Source of the DNA: Streptomyces sp. AM 2-1-1
Lineage (GTDB): Bacteria; Actinomycetota; Actinomycetes; Streptomycetales; Streptomycetaceae
DNA length: 64,000 nucleotides
Reading direction: 5' to 3'
Assembly: GCF_029167645.1 (NCBI RefSeq)
Contig: NZ_CP119147.1
Span: 6,590,501-6,654,500, forward strand
The notes beneath the pieces were generated by a model. The model searched no databases. It saw only the letters and a list, made by a program, of their open reading frames with translations, and had not been told where the DNA came from. Below are positions 16,522 through 25,596 of the stretch, in pieces. Numbering within the stretch: position 1 is the stretch's first letter; each line of letters starts with the position of its first letter. The position numbers and the translations under genes are program-made.

Positions 16522-18084
16522 TCAGACTCCGGTGACCTTGGCGCTCGCCGAGAGTGCGTACGCGAGGGTGACGGTGCGCCGGCCTCCGGGCGGGAGGCTG
16601 ATGGCCCAGCGGGCGATGCCGTCGGCATCGATCGCGTCGGGAGCGGGGGAGCACGCCTCCTCGCGGAGCTCGACCTCCACCGCGGCGACCTCGGAGACCG
16701 GGACGCGTTCGAGGAGGGTGACGACGTGGGGGTTCCGCTCCCCGGGTGCGGAGAACCGCGACAGGTGGAGCCGTACCGTGCGCGTCACCACGGTCCGCTG
16801 GGTGAGACCGGTGGTGTCACGGGACTCCTCGGTCTCCCGGACGACGTGGACGTCGTCGCGGCTGCCGAAGGCCAGCTCGACGGGATTGCCGGGCGCGGTG
16901 AAGTCCAGCGTGCCGCGGCCGACGAACCCGCTGTCGCGGACCAGGTCCACCGGACCGGCGAGCAGAGCGTGGCCGGACCCGTTGTCGCACCGCACCACCT
17001 GCGTGACCAGCGGAGACAGCTCCGGTGAACAGACGTACTCGGCGTGGGCGTCGGCGGTGAACGCCGAGAGCGGTACGCGGTGGGCGCGGCCGTCGCCGGG
17101 TACGGAGACCGGCGCGGGCGACCTCAGCACCCGTGCCTCGCCACCGTCGTCCACCCCCGGGAGTCCCAGCACGGGAGCCGGGCCGAGCGTCGCTGTCTCC
17201 TCCTCGCGCAGCTCGACCTCGACCGTACGGCGCTCCGCCGCCGGGCGGTCCCGCAGCGTCAGCCGGTCCTCGGTCAGCCGCGGAGGTTCTCCGGCCGACG
17301 CCGAGCGGGCCGTCGACAGCGTCAGCGGTACGTCCGACCACTCCTCGCCGGTGCGCTGCCAGACCATCGCGTCCGTCTCCAGCGTCAGTGAATCCCCGTC
17401 GAGAACAGCCCGGTAGGCGGGCCGCCACAGCGCGCACGGGACGAGGTGGCTCAGACGCAGCCGCGCGGGCCCTGCCGCCGCTGCCCCGACGGTCAGCTCG
17501 ATGTGGCCGACCAGCTCGGGGGGCTCCTCCTCGGTGCGGAACAGGGCCTCGCGCGCCTGGGTTGCTTCTTCGTCGAGCGCGGTCAACCGGGCCTTCAGAC
17601 AACGGAGTTCTTCTCCGTACGTGTCGCGCTCCCCGTCCACCCGGTCCAGTTCGCCCACCCAGCGGGCCTGTTCGCTCTCCCCGGAGCCCGCGCCTTCGCC
17701 GATCTCCCTCAGCAGATCGGCGGCGAGACGTCCGAGCAGGTCGAGACGGGTCAGCAGCCGGTCGCGCCGCCGCTCCAGGACGGGCCGTTCCTCGTCGAGG
17801 GCGCGCAGGCGGTGGCGCAGGACGGAGTCCTCGTCGGTGAGCGGGCGCGGTCCGCGCGGCGTCCACGTGCGGACGATCCGGATGTCGAGAACGGTCACGG
17901 AGTGCGGAGCGGCCAGTTCGGCGTGCAGGCTGCGGTCGACGGCCAATGCGCTGACCGGGCCGAGACGCAGCCGCCGCACCCCCGCTTCCAGGTCGAGGAC
18001 GACGGCACGCTCGACCTGCGCCCGGTCTTCGAGACAGGTGACGGCGGTGACGGGGAGGGCGATCGGCCCCGGGTCCGTGGACAT
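16522..18084 (-). CDS. Mucoidy inhibitor MuiA family protein (DUF4139), downstream copy
   Basis: 520 residues starting MSTDPGPIAL at 18084-18082; AGGAG overlaps the upstream gene's stop codon. Layout: N-terminal DUF4140-like beta domain (about 10-95), a charged coiled-coil (about 95-195, rich in Glu/Arg/Leu) and a C-terminal DUF4139 beta domain (about 205-515) with WRPAYRAVLDG and WQRTGEEWSDVPLTLSTA, the hallmark region. Named after a Shigella gene that reduces mucoidy when overexpressed; the biochemical function is unknown. It starts eight bases after the stop of a longer paralogue, so the two are one operon and may form a hetero-oligomer. Confidence 0.88.
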   Translation of the reverse strand: MSTDPGPIALPVTAVTCLEDRAQVERAVVLDLEAGVRRLRLGPVSALAVDRSLHAELAAPHSVTVLDIRIVRTWTPRGPRPLTDEDSVLRHRLRALDEERPVLERRRDRLLTRLDLLGRLAADLLREIGEGAGSGESEQARWVGELDRVDGERDTYGEELRCLKARLTALDEEATQAREALFRTEEEPPELVGHIELTVGAAAAGPARLRLSHLVPCALWRPAYRAVLDGDSLTLETDAMVWQRTGEEWSDVPLTLSTARSASAGEPPRLTEDRLTLRDRPAAERRTVEVELREEETATLGPAPVLGLPGVDDGGEARVLRSPAPVSVPGDGRAHRVPLSAFTADAHAEYVCSPELSPLVTQVVRCDNGSGHALLAGPVDLVRDSGFVGRGTLDFTAPGNPVELAFGSRDDVHVVRETEESRDTTGLTQRTVVTRTVRLHLSRFSAPGERNPHVVTLLERVPVSEVAAVEVELREEACSPAPDAIDADGIARWAISLPPGGRRTVTLAYALSASAKVTGV

Positions 18085-18092
18085 GGCGGGTG

Positions 18093-20099
18093 TCAGCTCC
18101 TGCGGTTGCCGCCGACCAGGGACTTGCCGGTCGGGATACGGATCTCGTAGCCGCCGTCGACGGCGGAGGTGGCTCCAGCGGGCAGATCGAGTCGCCAGAT
18201 ACGGGTGCCCGGCGCGTGCCGGTCCGGACCCGCGCCCTGCTCGGGCGCCGTCCAGCCGGCCCGTTCCTCGATCCGCACGTCCGGGTCGGAGGTGACCGGC
18301 ACCCGTTCGTGGACCTCCACCCGGACGGGCCGCGCCAGGCCGTTGGCCAGCTCCACATGGACGCCGTGGCTGAGCACGGTGGTGTTGCCGCGCAGACCGG
18401 CGGTCGACTCGTGCTGGTGCGTACGCCGGGTGACGCGGATGCCCTCGGCCGGCCCGAGTCCCACCCGGCGCACACCGCCGGGGGCGAGAGTGGGCAGCGC
18501 GGCCGTCAGCAGGAACTCGTCGTCGACGGTGACGTCCACCGGTCCCGCCAGGAGCGCCTGACCGGTGGCGTTGGAGAGCACCAGCGACGCGTAGACGGTC
18601 TGCTCCACGGACGGCACACAGAGGTACTCGGTGCGCAGACCGACCGCGATCTCCCCGACGGTGACGGTGTGCCAGGTGCCGTCGGACGGTACGTCGGCGC
18701 GGGCGGCGGCATCGAAACGGTGATCGAAGGAGCCCGCGGACTCCCGGGGCCTTACCGACTGTCCGGGCAACGGCAGCGCGGCCACCGCCTCGGCGCGGCG
18801 GCGGTACTCGGCCACCACCGGATCGAACGGCGCTTCGGGGAACAACCGGCCCCGGCGCTCGCCCCGCTCCTCCGGGCCGCGCAGAACGAGGGCGTCGTAG
18901 TCGAGTTCGGGGCCGCTCGGCCGCGGCGGGCCGGCCTGTGGGGGAGCAGGCGGCACGAGGGGAGGCGGCGCCATGGGAGGCGGCGCCGCGGCCCGGCGGG
19001 GAGCACCGGACGGAATGGGCGCGGGGGCAGCCGCGAAGAGGGCGCTGCCCGGTGCGGGCGGCCCGCCGTACGCTGCGGCCGCTCGCGACGGCGGGGGCGG
19101 CGGGGGCGGCACCGGACCGGAGCCACCCGCGCCGGCGATCCCGGGCCCGCCCCACTCAGCGGCGGCCGGGCCCGGGCGGGGGCCCGCCGCGTCGTACCCG
19201 GAGAAGAGCCCGGCCAGCCCGGCCGGGGGCTCGCGCCATCCGGCGGGCGCGGGGGCGGGCTGGCTGCGTCCGATCCGGATCGAGCGGAGTTTCGGCAGGT
19301 CGGTCCGGCGCCTGAGGTCCGCGGTGGCGAACGCGAGACGTACGCCGGTCCAGTCCTCGCCGGTCCGCTGGGCGACCGACGCGCGCAGCACCAGTCGGCC
19401 GCTGTCGTCTCCCTGCCGGTGGTCGAGGCGGTAGGCGGGGACCCAGACGGCGCCCGGTACGCCGTACTCCAGCTCGAGTTCCAGCTCGCCGGGGCCGGCG
19501 CCGTCGACCGTGAGGAGTGCGCCGACCGTGGTCTCCACGGGCGCCGACGAAGCATCGGTGGATGCGCGTTCGAGCCGGTCGCCGGCGACGGCCAGCTCGT
19601 GCTCGGCCAGGTGCAAAGCCGCTTCGAGTTCGCCGAGGCGGAGGTGGAGTCCCGTCAGTCGCTCGTCGACGAACGCGGCCAGGTTCAGCCACGCGTCGAC
19701 CGGAGTGCGGCGGTGCGGGTCGTCGCGCTTGCGCGGGGGCGGTACCGGGCGCAGCGCCCCGATCTCGGCTATCCGGCTCACCTGACGGTCCCGGCGACCC
19801 AGGGCCGTCGCGTACACGTCCTTCAGTCGTTCCACCTCGTCCCGCAGGCCGTCAGGGGCGTCCGCGCCGAGTACTTCGGCCTCGGTCGCCACCCGGGCCT
19901 CGGCGACACGCGGCCCGCAGGCGCCCAGGACGCGAGCCCGCAGGGAGCCCGGGTCGAGGGTGCGGGGGAGACCCGTCACCCGCACCCGGCCGTCGGACGG
20001 CACGGTGCCCCGGGCCAGTCGGCGGCAGAGCGCGCCCTGTGCGTACACCACGACCGAGTCGAGAGTCGATTCCCAACTCCGCGCCGGACCAACCGTCAT
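18093..20099 (-). CDS. MuiA family DUF4139 protein with proline-rich insert, upstream copy
   Basis: 668 residues using the ATG at 20099-20097, which has GGAG close upstream; an ATG nine codons earlier lacks a ribosome site. DUF4140-like N-terminus (about 12-105), coiled-coil (about 85-190), then DUF4139 beginning at VWVPAYRLDHR and WTGVRLAFATADL. The DUF4139 domain is split by a long Pro/Ala/Gly-rich insert (about 280-400, including a run of seven prolines). It ends in EIRIPTGKSLVGGNRRS. It is paralogous to the next gene and co-transcribed with it. No signal peptide is seen. The insert suggests a flexible linker or a partner-binding segment. The function is unknown. Confidence 0.85.
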   Translation of the reverse strand: MTVGPARSWESTLDSVVVYAQGALCRRLARGTVPSDGRVRVTGLPRTLDPGSLRARVLGACGPRVAEARVATEAEVLGADAPDGLRDEVERLKDVYATALGRRDRQVSRIAEIGALRPVPPPRKRDDPHRRTPVDAWLNLAAFVDERLTGLHLRLGELEAALHLAEHELAVAGDRLERASTDASSAPVETTVGALLTVDGAGPGELELELEYGVPGAVWVPAYRLDHRQGDDSGRLVLRASVAQRTGEDWTGVRLAFATADLRRRTDLPKLRSIRIGRSQPAPAPAGWREPPAGLAGLFSGYDAAGPRPGPAAAEWGGPGIAGAGGSGPVPPPPPPPSRAAAAYGGPPAPGSALFAAAPAPIPSGAPRRAAAPPPMAPPPLVPPAPPQAGPPRPSGPELDYDALVLRGPEERGERRGRLFPEAPFDPVVAEYRRRAEAVAALPLPGQSVRPRESAGSFDHRFDAAARADVPSDGTWHTVTVGEIAVGLRTEYLCVPSVEQTVYASLVLSNATGQALLAGPVDVTVDDEFLLTAALPTLAPGGVRRVGLGPAEGIRVTRRTHQHESTAGLRGNTTVLSHGVHVELANGLARPVRVEVHERVPVTSDPDVRIEERAGWTAPEQGAGPDRHAPGTRIWRLDLPAGATSAVDGGYEIRIPTGKSLVGGNRRS

Positions 20100-20550
20100 G
20101 TGCTCCGCACCCCCACCCGTGTACATGCTGGGCGCAGCTTACGCCGGGGCGGTCGGCGCGTCAGCGGTCGGCCGGGTGGGAGCACCCGGGCGGCCGACTC
20201 GGCCTGCCGTTCAGTCCGTCCTTACCCATCGTCGGGGGCCTGCTCGGCCGGATGAGGGAAAGGGCTCCCTGCCCGGCGGGGTCCGTGCTGTCGACTCAAT
20301 CGTCGTCGGCGTAGCGGTTGCCCTGGCCAGGCCGACGAGGAAGAAGAGAGAGGGTCATGCCGGGGGAGCGGCCGGTGGTGGGGTCGTCCGGCGTTACCCG
20401 TAGGCGGGGCGGGCAGTGGTGCGGTCGTGGGCGTACGCGATCTACGACGCGGCGAACCTGTGACGGGTGGGTGGCGACATCGGTCACCACCCACCCGTCA
20501 CAGGTTCGCCGCACTTCGCTCGGCGGCCCGGTCCGCACTCCCAGGGGGCG
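20100..20550. other. Intergenic region containing a long perfect inverted repeat
   Basis: 451 bases between the MuiA operon and the DUF4190 gene, all leftward. Apart from the inverted repeat at 20449-20512, no gene or motif is recognised. The promoter of the MuiA operon should lie in the left half. Confidence 0.55.
20449..20512. terminator. Perfect 26-bp inverted repeat, probable terminator of the DUF4190 gene
   Basis: The 26 bases at 20449-20474 are perfectly complementary to 20487-20512, with a 12-base spacer; inside it GAC/GTC can add three more pairs after one mismatch. It begins about 39 bases downstream of the leftward DUF4190 stop codon, so a transcript end is the simplest reading. 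It is unusually long and perfect for that and lacks a T-tract. Confidence 0.7.
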
Positions 20551-20823
20551 TCAGGCACTCGCGACGACGGCGCCCAGGATCATGCCGCCTACCAGGCCGA
20601 CCGCGCTGACCACGATGGCTATCGTGGCGAGCCGCTCGTGGCGGACGGTCTTGGCGATGATCGCCAGGATCACGCCGATCACGCCGAAGACGATCGGGAA
20701 GAAGAGGAGCGCGATCACGCCCAGCACCATCGCGATGATGCTCAGCACGTTGCCGGTCCCGGTGCGCTGCGGCGCGCCGGGGGTGTGCTGTCCGGTCGGC
20801 TGGCTGCCGTACTGCGTCGTCAT
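20551..20823 (-). CDS. Small DUF4190-type membrane protein
   Basis: 90 residues starting MTTQYGSQPT at 20823-20821, with AAGGAG seven bases upstream. A short hydrophilic Gln/Gly/Pro-rich N-terminus (about 1-24) precedes two transmembrane segments (about 27-55 and 66-88), the layout of actinobacterial DUF4190 proteins. The function is unknown; relatives are thought of as small envelope proteins. A longer in-frame extension lacks a ribosome site and low-complexity hallmarks of the family start, so it was rejected. Confidence 0.8.
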   Translation of the reverse strand: MTTQYGSQPTGQHTPGAPQRTGTGNVLSIIAMVLGVIALLFFPIVFGVIGVILAIIAKTVRHERLATIAIVVSAVGLVGGMILGAVVASA

Positions 20824-21259
20824 CTGTCGCTCCTTCGGGGCGCTCACCGTGGGCTCCGATCCGGGGACGGACCGGCCTGAACCACAGGTGCCCGCAAGTC
20901 CCCTTCCCACACCACGACTTGGATTTTCGGTCGGTCGACCGGCCGTCGGAGGCTCCGCGAGGGGCGAAACCGGCGTCTCATCATGTGGCGCGCAGCTTTG
21001 ACATGAGGGGGACTTATGACCAAAAGGCGATGCTTTGGCCATGTATTCACGGTCCGCCACGGTGGGCCCGAGCCCGACGGGACAGCGCGTGCCTTCGCGC
21101 ACGAGTTCTCCGGCGGCCGGCACCGCCGTACTGGAGCGCGGGCAGATCGTCGACAGGGCACCACCTCCCAGGTGCCGGGCGAACCGGCTCGCGCCTGCAC
21201 CCGCCGGCTCATCGACAGTGTGCCGCGCCTGCCCGTCTGACCGGGGCGGGTGCGGGCGC
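20824..21259. other. Intergenic region between the LuxR-type and DUF4190 genes
   Basis: 436 bases. An A/T-rich patch at about 20995-21050 probably carries the promoter of the leftward DUF4190 gene. A rightward frame from ATG 21016 to 21240 (74 codons, GGGGGA before it) has codon usage unlike a gene and no family resemblance, so it is not called. Confidence 0.45.
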
Positions 21260-24037
21260 TCAGTCGATCCCTGCGGCAGCGGATCCCAGCACGTCGCGCA
21301 GTTGGGCGCGGCCGGTGACGCCGAGCTTGGGGAAGATCTTGTGCAGGTGGAAGCCGATGGTGCGCGGCGACAGGTAGAGCCGGGCGCCGATGTCCCGGTT
21401 GGTGAGCCCTTCCGCCGCCAACTGGGCGATCTGCAACTCCTGAGGCGTCAGCCCGGCTGCCGCACCCGGCGCCGCCGTGGCCGCCACCGACACGCCGGCC
21501 GCGCGGAGTTCGGCCCCGGCGCGCTCGACCCACGGCCGCGCGCCGAGCCGCTCGAAGTACTCCAGGGCCGTACCGAGCAGGGGGCGCGCTTCGGCGCTGC
21601 GGCGTCGGCGCCGCAGCCACTCCCCGAAGTCCAGGTGGACCAGGGCGTGCTCGAACGGCCATCCGGCACCGGCCGGGTCGAGCGCGCTACGGAAGTGCTC
21701 CTCCGCCTCCTCGCCGGTGGCGAGCAGGGCCCGGGCGCGGTGCAGGATCGCCAGCAGCCGGGGGGAGAGGGACGCACCCACGGTCCCCTCGGCAGCGCGC
21801 AGTACCGTACGGGCGTCCTCCGCCTGTCCGGCCCGGACGGCGGCGGCGGCCAGGTCGGCGAGGTGGTAGAGGGAGGCGTGGTAGTGCACGGGCAAGGGGT
21901 GGAAGTCCCGGGTGTACGTGCGGCGCAGGTGCTCGTACGCCGCCGGGTGATCGCCCTCCGCGAACGCCGCCATGCCGAGCGCGCGCCGGTGCAGGACGTA
22001 CAGGCCGGGGGACTTGCGCAGATCGACGGCGCGCACCGCGTGGTCCGCCCGGCGGCGCGCGCCCTCGTGGTCGCCGCGCGCCGCCCGCAGCGTGGCCTGG
22101 AGGAGCGGCGCCCCCACGGCCATGTAGTCCGCTCCCGCCTCCGTCGCGACCCAGAACGCGTCCTCCGCCGTGGACTGGGCCGCGGTCCACGCGCCGCTCT
22201 CGAAGAGCGCGTTGGCGAGCGAGTAGGAGACGGTGGCGTTGGTGCCCGCCGTCGCCGCCCGCCGCAGATGGTCCATGGCCTGGCCGAGCAGGCGTACGGC
22301 CCGGTCGGTCTCGTCCAGTACCCATGCCGCGCCGCCGAGCATCACGGCGTCGGAGAGCGAATCGGCCGACATGGCCTCCTCCGCGCGTTCGAAGAGCCCC
22401 AACGTCCGCTCGCGCTCCGTGAAGGGGGCGCAGGAGGCCAGCGCCCAGACACGGTCCACCCTGTACGGCTCGTCCTCGACCAGGTCGTTGATCCTCCGCA
22501 GCTCCGCCCGGTAGAAGGGAGCGGCCGAGCGGTAGGCCGGGGTCGCGGCCGTTCCCAGGGCGTCGAGCGCCAGGGAGGGTGACTCGGTGGCCATGGACTC
22601 CGCCACCGGCAGGAGGTACGCCAGGGAGTCGTCGTAGCGATGGGTGACGGCCAGGGACCACCCCGCCAGGAGGGACGCCCGCGCGAGGAGCTGCCGGTCG
22701 TCCGTCAGCGCGTCGACCCGGGAGGCGAGCTCGTTCACCCACTGCGGCTGGCCCCCCAGCATGGCGGACATGGCCGCGGCGATCAGCCGGCGGGCGCGCT
22801 GCTCCCGGTCCGGGGTGAGTTCGGCGGCGCGTTCCAGAGCCGCGGCCGCGGCCGCGTACCCTCCCCGGTGGCGCGAGCGCTCGGCGCTCTCGGCCAGAGC
22901 GTCGGCGATCTCCGCGTCCGGGCCCATCGACGCCGCCGCGAGATGCCAGGCACGGCGGTCGGGCTCGTCCGCGAGCGCGGCGGCGAGGACCAGGTGGGCC
23001 TCCCGGCGCTCGGTGAAGGTGGCGGCCTGGTAGATCGCCGAACGGACCAGCGGGTGACGCAGCCGCACCTGGCCGCCCTCGACGCGTATCAGCCCCGTCC
23101 GTTCGGCGGGCAACCACACCTGCGGATCGTCCATGCCGGCGACCGCGTGGAGGGGACCGGGGAACTGGGCGGTCCCGGCCGCCGCCGCGAGGAGAAGAAC
23201 CCGCCGCGTGGCCTCCGGAAGGGTGGGCAGCTCGGCGGCGAACATCTGCTCCAGCCGGGCGGTCAGCGGGAGTGAGTCGACCGAGCCCGTGTCACGGCGG
23301 CTCGGGTCCCGCGCGTAGGCGCGGGTCAGCTCGATGAGAGCCAGCGGGTTCCCCTCCGCCTGCTGCAGGATCTGGGAGCGGACCCTGCCCCGGGGCGGGT
23401 GGGGCTGGGCGTCCAGCAGGACCACGGAAGCGGCCCGGTCCAGCGGACCCGCCGTCATCAGCGGGAAGTCACGGTCGAAGCGCTCCGGCACGGCCTGTTC
23501 CCGGGCGGCGAGCAGCAGGGCGGCGGGCTCACCCTCCAGACGCCGGGCGACGAACGCGAGCACCTCCAGCGACCCGATGTCCAGCCACTGCGCGTCGTCC
23601 ACGACGAGCAGCAGCGGACGCGTCGCCGCCGCGTCGGAGAGCAGTGTCAGGACGCCGAGCCGGGCCAGCATCGGGTCGATCCTCCGCGGGGTCTCCGGCT
23701 CCTCCATGCCGAACGCCAGGCGCAGCGCTTCGCCCTGCCGGGCGGGCAGCCGTGCGACGCCGTCGAGGAGGGGCCGCAGCAACTGGTGGATCCCCGCGAA
23801 GCCGAGCTCCCGTTCGCCCTCGCCGCCCCGCACCCGGAGCACGAGCCGGCCGCGGGAGGCGGCGTACGCGGCCGCCCGGTCCATCAGGGTGCTCTTGCCC
23901 GCGCCGGGCGCGCCGGTCAGTACGAGCACCTTCGGCCCGCCGTCCTCGGACGCGTCGACCAGCCGGGAGATCCGCGACAGCTCCCCGTCCCTGCCGAGGA
24001 TCTCCGGCTCGGTGACCGTTGCGGCGCCGAGGTCCAT
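21260..24037 (-). CDS. LuxR-family transcriptional regulator with AAA ATPase domain (LAL type)
   Basis: 925 residues from the ATG at 24037-24035 (GGAAGGAC upstream). The N-terminal STAND/AAA ATPase has a Walker A GAPGAGKS at 42-49 and a Walker B LLLVVDDAQ ending near 150. A long helical, TPR-like middle follows. The C-terminal LuxR helix-turn-helix covers about 862-917 (LTPQELQIAQLAAEGLTNRDIG, SPRTIGFHLHKIFPKLGV). LAL regulators are large ATP-dependent activators, often of secondary metabolism or sugar use. It is divergent from an AraC regulator across a 342-base region with a palindrome. Its target is unknown; the NRPS cluster is 3.5 kb beyond the AraC gene, so a link is only possible. Confidence 0.93.
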   Translation of the reverse strand: MDLGAATVTEPEILGRDGELSRISRLVDASEDGGPKVLVLTGAPGAGKSTLMDRAAAYAASRGRLVLRVRGGEGERELGFAGIHQLLRPLLDGVARLPARQGEALRLAFGMEEPETPRRIDPMLARLGVLTLLSDAAATRPLLLVVDDAQWLDIGSLEVLAFVARRLEGEPAALLLAAREQAVPERFDRDFPLMTAGPLDRAASVVLLDAQPHPPRGRVRSQILQQAEGNPLALIELTRAYARDPSRRDTGSVDSLPLTARLEQMFAAELPTLPEATRRVLLLAAAAGTAQFPGPLHAVAGMDDPQVWLPAERTGLIRVEGGQVRLRHPLVRSAIYQAATFTERREAHLVLAAALADEPDRRAWHLAAASMGPDAEIADALAESAERSRHRGGYAAAAAALERAAELTPDREQRARRLIAAAMSAMLGGQPQWVNELASRVDALTDDRQLLARASLLAGWSLAVTHRYDDSLAYLLPVAESMATESPSLALDALGTAATPAYRSAAPFYRAELRRINDLVEDEPYRVDRVWALASCAPFTERERTLGLFERAEEAMSADSLSDAVMLGGAAWVLDETDRAVRLLGQAMDHLRRAATAGTNATVSYSLANALFESGAWTAAQSTAEDAFWVATEAGADYMAVGAPLLQATLRAARGDHEGARRRADHAVRAVDLRKSPGLYVLHRRALGMAAFAEGDHPAAYEHLRRTYTRDFHPLPVHYHASLYHLADLAAAAVRAGQAEDARTVLRAAEGTVGASLSPRLLAILHRARALLATGEEAEEHFRSALDPAGAGWPFEHALVHLDFGEWLRRRRRSAEARPLLGTALEYFERLGARPWVERAGAELRAAGVSVAATAAPGAAAGLTPQELQIAQLAAEGLTNRDIGARLYLSPRTIGFHLHKIFPKLGVTGRAQLRDVLGSAAAGID

Positions 24038-24379
24038 GCTCGTCCTTCCCTTCCCACACGCCCCCGCGCGGGGGCCGGAGCGACGCGGATTCCCGCCGCT
24101 CCCAGGCATCCTGCCAGGTCGGACGGGTGCCCCCGACCGGCGGACCGCCCGTCGGGGGCACCGGGACACCCATGACCGGTCACATGACAGAAGCGTCCCG
24201 CTCCCTCTCCCTGGAAGCATCCGCAGGACCAGGACGGGACGACGCCGAAGCGTCGCCTTCGAACCCTCCGGGGCGCCGCTCACCCCCGTCGGCAGCGGCG
24301 CACCGGGCCCCGCGCCACGGGTGCGGGTGCGCCCTTCCGGGGGCGCGGACGATCACGGAAGACATGGAGAGACGCAACG
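24038..24379. promoter_or_regulatory. Divergent regulator promoter region with two inverted repeats
   Basis: 342 bases between the LAL and AraC genes. GGTGCCCCCGAC (24126-24137) and GTCGGGGGCACC (24151-24162) are perfect 12-base arms, and the 13-base spacer itself holds GGCGG-A-CCGCC. TGACCGGTCA, a 10-bp palindrome, follows at 24173-24182. These could be operators for either regulator. Confidence 0.55.
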
Positions 24380-25504
24380 GTGAGGAACGCAGTGGCCACC
24401 CGGGAGACAGTTCGTGCCCCCGCCGGTACGGCAGGGCACGTGCGGATCTCCGTCCTGGAGTCCGCGCCCACCGGCCCGGCCCTCGTCGCCTGCCGCCCGG
24501 AGGTTTCGGACGGCCCGAGTGGTCCGAGGGGTTCGGGCGGTACGGACGGCCGGAGGAGCCCGGGGGGTGCGGGTGGTCCCGCGGGTGCGGGCCGCTTCGC
24601 CGGCGCCGGACGTGGACGCGACCCCCTTCCGCCCTGGCGGTCGGCCTCCGACGACGGCGAGACGCTGTACGTCGCGCAGCACGTCCACGGCCCGATCGCG
24701 GTCCCCCACGACGGAGCCGAGGTTCTCCTGGAACCCGGCGACCTCGTCTTCTGCCGGCCCGGCGGACCGGGCGGGCCCGTGTTCCCGCGCTCCGGTGAGC
24801 CGTACCGCATGACCGTCTTCCACGTGCCCCGGCGGCTCCTCGACCTCCGTGACGGAGAGCTGCGCCGGGTCGTGGGGGTACCGCTGCGCTGCGCGGAGGG
24901 TGTCGGGGCGCTCGTCTCCCACTTCCTCTCCCTCGTCGCTGCGGAGACCGGAGTCCACCGGTCGCCCACCGCCGACCGGCTCGTCGGCAATGCGGCGGGG
25001 ATCCTCGCCGCGTTCGTGACGGAGGTCGTCGCGGAGGAGGATTCAAGGGCCCCGGACCCGGGTGCGCGGATGACGGCCCGCATCCGGGAGTTCATCGAGG
25101 CGCATCTCGCGGACCCGGCGCTGTCCCCGGCCACGATCGCGCGAGCCCACCACCTTTCGGTCCGCCATCTGCACAAGCTCTTCGAGGGTGAAGGCACCAC
25201 GGTGGGGCAGCTGATACGCCGTCGCAGACTTGAGGCGTGCCGACGCGAACTCGGCCGGTCGCCGCGCCGCACCCTCACCGTGGCCGCCGTGGCGCACCGC
25301 TGGGGCTTCGTCAGCCCTTCACACTTCAGCCGGTCCTTCCGGGACGCCTACGGCATGTCGCCCAGCCAATGGCAGCGGTCGGCCTCGTCCGGTACGGGTC
25401 TTCTCGTCCTGCCCCCGTCGCCCCGTTCCCTCACCGACCGCACCCGCCCGGCGGAGGGGCCCCGAGGGCGCCCGTCGGGCGGCCGGCGGATCTTCGCGCC
25501 GTAG
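24380..25504 (+). CDS. AraC-family transcriptional regulator
   Basis: 374 residues from a GTG at 24380 (GGAGAG eight bases upstream). The N-terminal half resembles the AraC-binding-like cupin sensor (TLYVAQHVHGPIAVPHDG, LEPGDLVFCRPG). The C-terminal pair of helix-turn-helix motifs spans about 228-333 (LSPATIARAHHLSVRHLHKLFEGEG and VAHRWGFVSPSHFSRSFRDAYGMSPSQW). A Gly/Pro/Arg-rich stretch at about 43-82 is inserted before the sensor, and a disordered tail follows residue 335. It is divergent from the LAL regulator and 92 bases before dps. The ligand and targets are unknown. Confidence 0.9.
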   Translation: MRNAVATRETVRAPAGTAGHVRISVLESAPTGPALVACRPEVSDGPSGPRGSGGTDGRRSPGGAGGPAGAGRFAGAGRGRDPLPPWRSASDDGETLYVAQHVHGPIAVPHDGAEVLLEPGDLVFCRPGGPGGPVFPRSGEPYRMTVFHVPRRLLDLRDGELRRVVGVPLRCAEGVGALVSHFLSLVAAETGVHRSPTADRLVGNAAGILAAFVTEVVAEEDSRAPDPGARMTARIREFIEAHLADPALSPATIARAHHLSVRHLHKLFEGEGTTVGQLIRRRRLEACRRELGRSPRRTLTVAAVAHRWGFVSPSHFSRSFRDAYGMSPSQWQRSASSGTGLLVLPPSPRSLTDRTRPAEGPRGRPSGGRRIFAP

Positions 25505-25596
25505 CGGTTCCCCGCAACGGCTCCCCGGGCACGGCCCGTCCGGAGCACGGATGCGGACACACACCCCCCACAGCACCCGCAGCAGGAGGAGAACCC

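Noticed and set aside
21016..21240. Rightward 74-codon frame with GGGGGA before the ATG
   Set aside because: Weak third-position GC bias, Arg-rich composition, no homology recalled. More likely promoter DNA of the DUF4190 gene.
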